Shown here: piece by piece, positions 39,998 through 47,665 of the stretch
Layout: each line of letters starts with the position of its first letter
Position numbering within the stretch: position 1 is the stretch's first letter
Source of the DNA: Halomonas korlensis
GTDB lineage: Bacteria; Pseudomonadota; Gammaproteobacteria; Pseudomonadales; Halomonadaceae
DNA: 64,000 nt
Reading direction: 5' to 3'
Assembly: GCF_900116705.1 (NCBI RefSeq)
Contig: NZ_FPBP01000010.1
Location: 62,001-126,000 of the forward strand
The notes under the pieces: generated by a model
Seen by the model: the letters and a program-made list of their open reading frames with translations, nothing else
Told to the model about the DNA's origin: nothing
Databases searched by the model: none
Program-made: the position numbers and the translations under genes

Positions 39998-41821
39998 ATG
40001 CGCCAACAAGGACGGCAGAAGCAGATAGAGGATTACGGTTTAATCGGCAACATGCGCACCGCCGCCCTCATCGACCGAGACGCATCCATTGATTGGCTAT
40101 GCCTGCCGCGTTTCGACTCGGACGCCTGCTGCGCTGCGCTGCTCGGGGAACATGACAACGGCTACTGGAAGATATCACCCGATAGTGGCGAGGAGATCCG
40201 CTCGCTTACCCGCGGCTATCGGGGGGAAACCCTGGTGCTGGAAACGCTGTTCGAAACGAACTCAGGCAGTGTAGCGGTCATTGACTTCATGCCGCTCTCC
40301 CGCGAGGAGGATGCCGTTGTAGACGTGATCCGTATCGTTGAAGGTCGCGAAGGCTGCGTGAAGATGTGCACGAATGTCGCCTTCCGCTTCGGCTACGGCC
40401 ACATCACGCCTTGGCTACATGCACGCCAGGAGGACATCACGGCGTTTGCCGGCCCGGATGCCTTGCGCCTGGAAACACCCGTGTCGCTGGCGGAGCACGA
40501 TGACACTTTAAGGGGTAGCTTCACCGTTCGCCCCGGTGAACGCATCCCCTTCGTGTTGACCTGGTATCGCTCCTTCGGCCAGATGCCCGAGACACGCGAT
40601 GCCAACCAGGCGCTGGAGCGTACCGAACAGTGGTGGCGGGAGTGGAGCGCGCGCTGCGAGGTCGATGAAGCGTTTCGCGAGCCGGTAGTGAGGTCACTGA
40701 TTACGCTCAAGGCGCTCACCCATATCGAGACCGGCGGCATGGTGGGAGCGGTGACAACCTCATTGCCAGAAAGACTCGGCGCCGGTCTCAACTGGGATTA
40801 CCGCTACACCTGGCTGCGCGACGCCACCTTCACGCTGTATGCCCTGCTCTCGTCGGGCTATCGCCACGAGGCCTATGCCTGGCGGGAGTGGCTGCTGCGC
40901 GCTGTGGCCGGCGATCCTGCCAACCTGCAGCCCATCTATGGCCTGGCGGGAGAGCGGCGCCTCTTCGAGCACGAACTGGAGTGGCTAGGCGGCTTCAACG
41001 GCAGCCGACCGGTGCGTATCGGCAATGCCGCCTATCTGCAGCGCCAGATGGATATCTATGGCGAATTGATGGATGGCCTGCATTTTGGTCGCGTTCATGA
41101 CATGGAACCCAATGAGGACATGTGGTCCATCCAGTGCCGGCTTATCGAATACCTGAAGGAGCACTGGCAGGAAAAGGGTATGAGCCTATGGGAACACCGC
41201 GGTCCGGCCCGCCATTACACCCACTCCAAGGTGATGGTCTGGGTTGCCGTGGATCGTGCCATTCACAGCGTCGAGGAGTTCGGCCTGCCTGGTGACGTCG
41301 CGAGTTGGCGTGAACTTCGCCAACGAATTCATGATGAGATCTGCGAGAAGGGCTTCAACAGGGAGCGCAATGCCTTCGTGCAATACTATGGTGCCGATGC
41401 CCTGGACGCCTCGCTGCTGCTGTTGCCACAGGTTGGCTTTCTGCCCATCGATGACTCGCGCATACGCGGCACGATCGATGCCATCCAGGAGGAACTGGTC
41501 CATGAAGGATTCGTGTATCGTTACCGTCACCACGACAAGGCACACGATCCGAGCGAGAGCGAAGGCGCCTTTCTGGTGTGCGGCTTCTGGCTGGTTGACG
41601 CTCTTGTGCTGCTCGGCCGACAGGATGAGGCGCTTGCCCTGTTCGATAAGCTGCTCAGCGTGCGCAACGACCTCGGTCTGCTCGCCGAGGAGTATCATCC
41701 GGTCAAGCGCTGCCAGCTCGGCAACTTCCCCCAGGCCTTTTCCCACGTTGGGCTGATCAACAGCGCCCACAACCTCAGCGAGCGCATGGGACCCGCACAA
41801 GACCGCAGCAAAAGGGGCTGA
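39998..41821 (+). CDS. Glycoside hydrolase family 15 protein
   Basis: A 607-residue GH15 protein (glucoamylase, trehalase or glucodextranase type) with no signal peptide, so cytoplasmic. An N-terminal beta-sandwich (about 1-220) precedes the (alpha/alpha)6 barrel with NWDYRYTWLRDA (265-276), WEHRGPARHYTHSKVM and a late EEYHPVKRCQLGNFPQAFSHVGLI block. It would hydrolyse alpha-glucosidic bonds; bacterial members of this intracellular group include trehalases, which would suit osmolyte turnover in a halophile, but the substrate is not settled. AGAGG precedes the ATG. It converges with the ASRT gene, 63 bp apart. Confidence 0.9.
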   Translation: MRQQGRQKQIEDYGLIGNMRTAALIDRDASIDWLCLPRFDSDACCAALLGEHDNGYWKISPDSGEEIRSLTRGYRGETLVLETLFETNSGSVAVIDFMPLSREEDAVVDVIRIVEGREGCVKMCTNVAFRFGYGHITPWLHARQEDITAFAGPDALRLETPVSLAEHDDTLRGSFTVRPGERIPFVLTWYRSFGQMPETRDANQALERTEQWWREWSARCEVDEAFREPVVRSLITLKALTHIETGGMVGAVTTSLPERLGAGLNWDYRYTWLRDATFTLYALLSSGYRHEAYAWREWLLRAVAGDPANLQPIYGLAGERRLFEHELEWLGGFNGSRPVRIGNAAYLQRQMDIYGELMDGLHFGRVHDMEPNEDMWSIQCRLIEYLKEHWQEKGMSLWEHRGPARHYTHSKVMVWVAVDRAIHSVEEFGLPGDVASWRELRQRIHDEICEKGFNRERNAFVQYYGADALDASLLLLPQVGFLPIDDSRIRGTIDAIQEELVHEGFVYRYRHHDKAHDPSESEGAFLVCGFWLVDALVLLGRQDEALALFDKLLSVRNDLGLLAEEYHPVKRCQLGNFPQAFSHVGLINSAHNLSERMGPAQDRSKRG

Positions 41822-41884
41822 AGCCAAGCATTGGCCTATCTTTATGCCCAACTCCATAGCATCACAGCGGCATCCATTTTCCGC

Positions 41885-42259
41885 TCAGGCAGGAAATGCC
41901 ACCGTGCTGAGAAGTGCCAGTTCGCTCTGTCGCGAGTCAAGTCGGGTGTGCTGAACCACGACCGGCACATCGGAATCAATGATGCTGGCATAGTCGGTAT
42001 CGCGAGGTACTGGCGCAGGATCGTCGAGGTCGTTGAATCGCACATGATGGGTGCGCAGGGCAGGCACAGTGATCCGGTACGGTCCCACCGGATCGCGGTC
42101 ACTGAAATAGAGTGTGATGCGAATGTGGGCATCAGTCGGCGAAGCATTGAGAATGCAGGCCGTTTCATGGCTGGTCATCTGCGGTTCAGTACCGTGGCTA
42201 TTGCCAGGAATATACCCTTCGGCGATGACCCAGCAAGTACGTCCAACGGCGGTTGGCAT
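41885..42259 (-). CDS. Anabaena sensory rhodopsin transducer (ASRT) family protein
   Basis: A 124-residue protein closely matching the ASRT family (PF07100): GRTCWVIAEGYIPGNSHG, SHETACILNASP, YFSDRDPVGPYRITVPA, HHVRFNDLDDPAPVP and VVVQHTRLDSRQSELALLST. ASRT is a small tetrameric beta-sandwich protein; the family as a whole is thought to bind small molecules such as sugars, and only a few members partner rhodopsins. The ATG at 42259 has AAGGAG. It is the last gene of a five-gene operon starting with the TPP enzyme, with 46 bp to the SDR gene. No rhodopsin gene lies in the window. Confidence 0.9.
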   Translation of the reverse strand: MPTAVGRTCWVIAEGYIPGNSHGTEPQMTSHETACILNASPTDAHIRITLYFSDRDPVGPYRITVPALRTHHVRFNDLDDPAPVPRDTDYASIIDSDVPVVVQHTRLDSRQSELALLSTVAFPA

Positions 42260-42305
42260 GATCTCCTTGCTCCCTGAGTTCACGTAGACATAGGGCAATG
42301 ATTTT

Positions 42306-43352
42306 CTAACGGCGCGACCATGCCAGTGGCGCACCACGTTGATGGTGATGCTGGCGCTTCTTGCGCCACGCGCCCCATAGTGCACCGGCGAGCACGGCCG
42401 CGCCTAATGCAAGCCCCACCTGACCGCGATGAGTCGTCAGCCATAGCTGCGGGTCTGAGTCATACGCTTCTTGATTAAACCGGCCGCGGGCCCCCATGTC
42501 GCCTCGGACCGGCTGCCACAAGTTGTCGGGACTGTTGGGATCCCGCGGCTCGGGCGTCTGCTGTCCGCTGACAGCGGTGCTGGCCAGAACCTGGTCCATC
42601 ACTGCCGGGGCGAGCTTGTTGCCCCAGATCGTTAGCGCCGAGGATGTCCCCACATATAGCTGACGCCGACGATGCTGCGCCGCCCAATAAATGGCACGGG
42701 CGCCGAACTCGGGTTGGTAGACCGGTGCCATGGGACGGGCACGCTGGGGCAGATGGCTCTTGCACCAGTCGAACTGTGGTGTATTGAGCCCCGGCATCTC
42801 CACCAGCGTCACGTGCACGCTGCTGCCCTCATTCAGCAGTTCGCAGCGCAGTCCCTCGGTCATGCCCTTGATGGCGTGCTTGGCGCCGCAATAGGCCGTC
42901 TGCAACGGTATGGGACGGTAGGCCAGCGCCGAGCCAACCTGAACGATGGTGCCGCTATTGCGCGGCCGCATGCGGCGCAGTGCCGACATGGTGCCGTGGA
43001 CATAGCCCAAATAGGTGACCTCGGTCACGCGGCGGAATTCTGCCGCGCTCATCGCGTGGAACGGCGAGAACACTGTGGTCATCGCGCCATTGATCCAGAT
43101 ATCGATGGGCCCCAACTCGGCTTCGATCTGCTCAGCCGCGCTTTCGACCTGCTCGGCATCGGCGACATCGGTACTCACCGTCATCGCGCTTGCTCCGAGA
43201 GCCTCGACCTCACTTTTCACCGCTTCGAGACGCTGGTGGCTGCGCGACATCAGTCCCAGACGAGCGCCGTGACGGGCGAATTCCCGCGCGGTGGCACGCA
43301 TCAGACCGGCGCCGGCGCCGGTAATGGCGACCACTTGCTGATCCTGTTGCAT
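42306..43352 (-). CDS. SDR family oxidoreductase with C-terminal membrane tail
   Basis: A 348-residue short-chain dehydrogenase/reductase. The Rossmann motif reads TGAGAGLM (11-18), where the usual TGxxxGxG has Met in place of the last Gly. The catalytic residues S141, Y154 and K158 (YCGAK) are present. Beyond the normal SDR length, residues about 250-348 add a linker and a hydrophobic segment (GLALGAAVLAGALWGAW) followed by a basic, His-rich end (RKKRQHHHQR), which suggests a tail anchor. GGGAGAGG precedes the ATG at 43352. Fourth gene of the operon; substrate unknown. Confidence 0.88.
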   Translation of the reverse strand: MQQDQQVVAITGAGAGLMRATAREFARHGARLGLMSRSHQRLEAVKSEVEALGASAMTVSTDVADAEQVESAAEQIEAELGPIDIWINGAMTTVFSPFHAMSAAEFRRVTEVTYLGYVHGTMSALRRMRPRNSGTIVQVGSALAYRPIPLQTAYCGAKHAIKGMTEGLRCELLNEGSSVHVTLVEMPGLNTPQFDWCKSHLPQRARPMAPVYQPEFGARAIYWAAQHRRRQLYVGTSSALTIWGNKLAPAVMDQVLASTAVSGQQTPEPRDPNSPDNLWQPVRGDMGARGRFNQEAYDSDPQLWLTTHRGQVGLALGAAVLAGALWGAWRKKRQHHHQRGAPLAWSRR

Positions 43353-43387
43353 AGCGAAGCCTCTCCCCACGTTAATGGCGATTTCCA

Positions 43388-46300
43388 CTACAACCGATAT
43401 TGCTGCTGGCGATGCTTCAATCCCCAAACCAGCAGGCCACCAACGGCCACTACGGCGCCGGCGACAGCGGCAGCCCGCCGGTTGGCAAGACGCTGAGCCT
43501 GAGCGCGACGTTGAACAATGGCCTGCTCTGCCGCACCGCCGGCCAGAACGGTGTCCATGGCCATGCGCAGCACCTCGGCGATATGCAGCGCGCGTCGATC
43601 CGTAGCCTGGGCAATCTGCTCGCGGCAACTGAACCCGTTGGTGATAATCAAGGTGCTCGCCTCGGCCTCGCGCACCCGCGGCAGCAGGACCCGTTCACCA
43701 GCGCCGATCGATACGTCATACTTGTCGCGCTCGAAACCGAACGAACCGGACATGCCGCAGCAGCCCGAGTCGAGAACGTCATAATCCAGCCCCATCTTTT
43801 CCATCAGTGCCCTTTCAGCATCCAGGTGCATGATGGCTTTTTGATGGCAGTGGCCGTGCACCAGCGCCTTGCGATGAAACCGTGGCGGCCGATAGTCCTC
43901 GGCGCGCTGTATCAGGAACTCACTGAACATCACGCTGTTGTCGTGGAGCCGCCTGGCACGGGCGTCGTCCGGAAACAGATTGATCAGCTCGTCACGGAAC
44001 ACGGCAATGCACGACGGCTCCAGGCCTATGATCGGCAGGTTCATTTCAATGGCCGAACTCAGTGTGGCCATCACCCGCTCCAGATATGCCCTGGCGTTAT
44101 CGAGCATGCCGAAATCATAAAGCGGCCGCCCGCAGCACAGCCCTTCAGGGGGGATCATCACGCGATAACCCGCCGCCTCGAGCACCTCGGTGGCCGCCTG
44201 GGCGGTATCGGGATAGAAGTGATTGTTGAAGGTGTCCGCCCACAGCATCACCGGGGTGGCATGCTCGTTGACGATGGGGCGTGCGGCAAACCAGGCCTTG
44301 AAGGTCTCGTGTGCATAGACCGGTGCGCGGCGCTGCTGAGGCATGGAGACGATACCCTTGGTCACGTTGCGCAGCAGCGGCGCCTGGGTGACGAAGTTGG
44401 TCAGCGCCGGCATCTTTGCGGCCAGTCGCGACCAGCGGTCGATGAAGCCAAAGGCGTAGTGGTTGAAGGGACGCCGGTGCTCCTCGTAATAGTGCGACAG
44501 GAACTCGGCCTTGTAGGTGGCCATGTCGACATTGACCGGGCAGTCGCCCTTGCAGCCCTTGCAGGCCAGGCACAGATCGAGCGACTCGCGTACCGCTTCC
44601 GACTGCCAACCGTCGCTGATTAACTCGCCGTTCATCATTTCGAACAACAGCCGGGCCCGGCCCCGCGTGGTGTGTTTCTCCTCGCGGGTGACCATGTAGC
44701 TTGGGCACATGGTGCCGCTGTCGCTTCGGCACTTTCCTACACCGACACAGCGAAACGCAACCCGCCCGAAGCTGCGTTCGTCCTCGGGAAATCGGAAGTG
44801 GGTCTCCACCCTCTCTGGCTTGTAATTGAGCAGGCGCAGGTCCTCGTCGAGCCGGTAGGGATCGATGACCTTGCCAGGGTTCATCTTCCACTGCGGATCC
44901 CAGATGCGCTTGAACTCGCGGAACGCCTCGATCAGCGCCGCACCGTACATGCGTTCCAGCAATTCGCCGCGCGCCTGGCCGTCGCCATGCTCCCCCGAGA
45001 GCGAACCGCCATAAGACACCACAAGATCGGCCGCCTCCTCCGCAAAGGCGCGATACTTGTGTACGCCCTCCTCGGACTGCAGGTCAAAATCGATGCGCGA
45101 GTGGATGCAACCCTGGCCAAAGTGACCATACAGCGCGCCCACGTAATCATGTTTCTTGTAGAGCCCCTTCAAATCACGCACGTAATCGCCGACACGCTCC
45201 GGCGGAACAGCCGAATCTTCCCAGCCGGGCCAGTGCGGCGCGTTCTTGGGCGGCGGAAACGCCGTCGCCCCCAGCCCGGCCTTGCGCACTGCCCAGATAC
45301 GGTTGGCGTACTCCTTGTCGTCGACAATCTGGTAATCCTTCGGCGCACTGTCGGAACGTCGCAGTTTATCGATCAGCTGTCTCGCCTGGGCACAGGTGGT
45401 CGCTGAGTCCTCCCCGCCGAACTCGATCATCAGAAAGGCGTCGCCTTCCGGCATCTGCTTGAGGGTTTCCACATTCATGTGCTGGTCGGCTTCATGCTGG
45501 AACAGCCGCTTGTCGATGGCTTCCAAGGCAATCGGCCTCGCGGCGATAATGGTCGCCACATGGTCGCCTGCGGCCTCGACGCTATCGAAGCCCACCACCA
45601 TCAACGTGCGATGCCTGGCGTCCTCCGTCAGCTTGAGCGTGGCGTGCAGCACGGTTATGCAGGTGCCCTCGGTGCCGCAAAGGGCGCTTGCCAGGTTGAA
45701 GCCACGCTCCGGAAGCAGGTCATCAAGGTTATAACCCGATACGCGACGCGGCATGTGCTCGACCTGTGGGTACTTCCCGCGGATATCCTCGATATATCTG
45801 TCGCGGAGGCTTCTCAATCTGGCGAAAATCTCGCCCTGACGCCCGCCCCTGTTGATAATGGCGTCGATTTCCTCTTCGCTATAGCCATCCTTGAGCGTCA
45901 TTCGCTCGCCGTCGTAAGTGAGGATGTCCAGCGAATACACATTGTCACAGGTGCGCGGGCCATGCCCGAAGCACTGCGCCTGAACGGAATGGACACCGCA
46001 GGAATTGTTGCCGATATTGCCGCCAATCGTGCACCACTCATGGGTGGATGGGTCAGGTGGAAACACCAGACGATAGGGCCCTAGCGCCTGGTTGACCTTG
46101 TCATTGATGGCCCCGCCCTGCACGGTGACGCGCTTGTTTTGCGTATCGATATCCAGGATGTGATGAAGGTACTTCGAGTGATCCATCACTACCGCGTAGT
46201 TGACGGTTTCACCCGACAGGCTGGTGCCGGCGCCACGCGACAGGATGGGTACGCCATGGGCGTGACAGATGCGGTGGATGGCGACGATATCGTCCACCGA

Positions 46301-46486
46301 GCGAGGAATCGTGACACCGATCGGTGGCTGACGGTAATTCGAGGCGTCGTTGGCGTACAGGGCACGGCTGCCGGCATCGAAGCGCACTTCTCCTTCGATC
46401 GCTTCGGCCAGCTCCTCAGCCAGGCTGCGGTAATACTCCGGTTCATCCCGTGGCAGCAAACGGGATGTGCTGATCACGTTATTCAT
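43388..46486 (-). CDS. FAD-binding and 4Fe-4S oxidoreductase (GlcD/Dld-like fusion)
   Basis: A 1032-residue fusion. Residues about 30-260 form the PCMH-type FAD domain (SRGAGTSLSGETVNYAV; GGNIGNNSCG) and about 260-560 the GlcD/D-lactate dehydrogenase C-terminal domain. A ferredoxin part follows, with CVGVGKC and CLACKGCKGDCPVNVD, then two CCG-type domains (GLCCGRPL; HGHCHQK; SGCCGMSGSFGF). It ends with a hydrophobic segment (AGAVVAVGGLLVWGL) and basic tail. It resembles D-2-hydroxyacid dehydrogenases (YdiJ-like), which oxidise hydroxyacids and reduce quinone or cytochrome. I chose the ATG at 46486, after AAGGAT; the open frame begins earlier with TTG. Third gene of the operon. Confidence 0.9.
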   Translation of the reverse strand: MNNVISTSRLLPRDEPEYYRSLAEELAEAIEGEVRFDAGSRALYANDASNYRQPPIGVTIPRSVDDIVAIHRICHAHGVPILSRGAGTSLSGETVNYAVVMDHSKYLHHILDIDTQNKRVTVQGGAINDKVNQALGPYRLVFPPDPSTHEWCTIGGNIGNNSCGVHSVQAQCFGHGPRTCDNVYSLDILTYDGERMTLKDGYSEEEIDAIINRGGRQGEIFARLRSLRDRYIEDIRGKYPQVEHMPRRVSGYNLDDLLPERGFNLASALCGTEGTCITVLHATLKLTEDARHRTLMVVGFDSVEAAGDHVATIIAARPIALEAIDKRLFQHEADQHMNVETLKQMPEGDAFLMIEFGGEDSATTCAQARQLIDKLRRSDSAPKDYQIVDDKEYANRIWAVRKAGLGATAFPPPKNAPHWPGWEDSAVPPERVGDYVRDLKGLYKKHDYVGALYGHFGQGCIHSRIDFDLQSEEGVHKYRAFAEEAADLVVSYGGSLSGEHGDGQARGELLERMYGAALIEAFREFKRIWDPQWKMNPGKVIDPYRLDEDLRLLNYKPERVETHFRFPEDERSFGRVAFRCVGVGKCRSDSGTMCPSYMVTREEKHTTRGRARLLFEMMNGELISDGWQSEAVRESLDLCLACKGCKGDCPVNVDMATYKAEFLSHYYEEHRRPFNHYAFGFIDRWSRLAAKMPALTNFVTQAPLLRNVTKGIVSMPQQRRAPVYAHETFKAWFAARPIVNEHATPVMLWADTFNNHFYPDTAQAATEVLEAAGYRVMIPPEGLCCGRPLYDFGMLDNARAYLERVMATLSSAIEMNLPIIGLEPSCIAVFRDELINLFPDDARARRLHDNSVMFSEFLIQRAEDYRPPRFHRKALVHGHCHQKAIMHLDAERALMEKMGLDYDVLDSGCCGMSGSFGFERDKYDVSIGAGERVLLPRVREAEASTLIITNGFSCREQIAQATDRRALHIAEVLRMAMDTVLAGGAAEQAIVQRRAQAQRLANRRAAAVAGAVVAVGGLLVWGLKHRQQQYRL

Positions 46487-46520
46487 CGCCAATCCTTGCG
46501 CTTGAATTCATGAAGAGTAC

Positions 46521-47624
46521 TCAGGCAAGCCTGAAATGCTGCGCGTCCTGTCGCTTGAACGTCAGCCCCAGACCGGGTTGCGAGAGATCTGGCCACATGT
46601 CTCCCTGGCTATCCGGGTCAACGCCTCCCTCAAAAAGCATCGCCTCGATCCGAGCATGATCGTGAAAATATTCCAAATGGCGCAGCGGCGTCGCACAGCA
46701 AGCGGGATGCAGGTGCAGCGCCGGTGCGGTATGGGAAGAGAGCGGAACCCGATGGGCATCGCATAGTGCGGCGACATCGAGAAAGCCGGTAATACCGGCG
46801 CAGCGCGTCAGATCGGCCTGCAGCACATCCACTGCCCCGGCCTCAAGCATTCGGCGAAAATAGGGCAGATCGAAGCCGTATTCCCCGGCGGAGACCTCGA
46901 CCCCACCGGGAGCACGATCGCGCAGCAGCCGCAGGCCCGCCAAGTCGTCCGATGACACCGGCTCCTCGTACCAACTCACGTCATGAGCCTGAAAGGCGTC
47001 GGCCATGGCTAACGCTTGCTTGCGGGCATAGGCTCCGTTGGCATCGACGTAGAGTTCGGCTTCGTGGCCGATCGTTTCCCGCGCCAGGCGGATACGCTCA
47101 AGGTCGCGCTCGGGCTCACGACCGATCTTCATCTTGACGCGAGGGATGCCCGCCTCGACCCAGCCACCTACCTGCGCCTGAAGTCGCTCGGTCGAATAGG
47201 AGGTGAAACCACCACTGCCGTACACGGGCACGGTCGGGCGTACCGCGCCCAGCAGCGACACCAGCGGAATGTCGAGCAGACGCGCCTTGAGATCCCATAT
47301 CGCCACGTCGACGGCGGCAATGGCCATCGAACTGATTCCCGGCCGGCCGAGGTTTCGAATCGCCTCGACCATCTTCAGCCAGCCCTCGCGCACCGCAAGC
47401 GCATTGTGCCCTTCGACGATGCCGGCCAGCGTGTCGTGGATCAGCGTGGCGCAAGCCTTATGGGCATAGGTGTAGCCGAGCCCAATCTTGTCCCCCGCGC
47501 GGATTTCCACCAGCACAAGGGTCGTCGAATCCCACTTGAGCGTGCCATCGGACTCGGGCGCATCGGTGGGGATCTCATAGGCCGCGACATCGAGTGCTTC
47601 GATCGGGACATGTTGATCCATCAT
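46521..47624 (-). CDS. Enolase superfamily (mandelate racemase subgroup) enzyme
   Basis: A 367-residue enzyme with an N-terminal capping domain and C-terminal barrel. Catalytic pattern of the mandelate racemase subgroup: K164-x-K166 (VKMKIG), metal ligands D194 (YVDANG), E220 or E221 (WYEEP) and E248 (SAGEYG), and the D271/H298 dyad (QADLTRC; SSHTA). Such enzymes abstract the alpha proton of a carboxylate, most often to dehydrate or epimerise a sugar acid. Substrate cannot be read from sequence. It lies 34 bp upstream of the FAD oxidoreductase and 41 bp downstream of the TPP enzyme. Confidence 0.92.
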   Translation of the reverse strand: MMDQHVPIEALDVAAYEIPTDAPESDGTLKWDSTTLVLVEIRAGDKIGLGYTYAHKACATLIHDTLAGIVEGHNALAVREGWLKMVEAIRNLGRPGISSMAIAAVDVAIWDLKARLLDIPLVSLLGAVRPTVPVYGSGGFTSYSTERLQAQVGGWVEAGIPRVKMKIGREPERDLERIRLARETIGHEAELYVDANGAYARKQALAMADAFQAHDVSWYEEPVSSDDLAGLRLLRDRAPGGVEVSAGEYGFDLPYFRRMLEAGAVDVLQADLTRCAGITGFLDVAALCDAHRVPLSSHTAPALHLHPACCATPLRHLEYFHDHARIEAMLFEGGVDPDSQGDMWPDLSQPGLGLTFKRQDAQHFRLA

Positions 47625-47665
47625 TGCCTCACCCCCGCCGTGTCATGCAAGCCGTCATGGCACGA

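Noticed and set aside
42260..42385. N-terminal extension of the ASRT protein
   Set aside because: It overlaps the end of the SDR gene, is not ASRT-like, and a good AAGGAG lies before the ATG at 42259.
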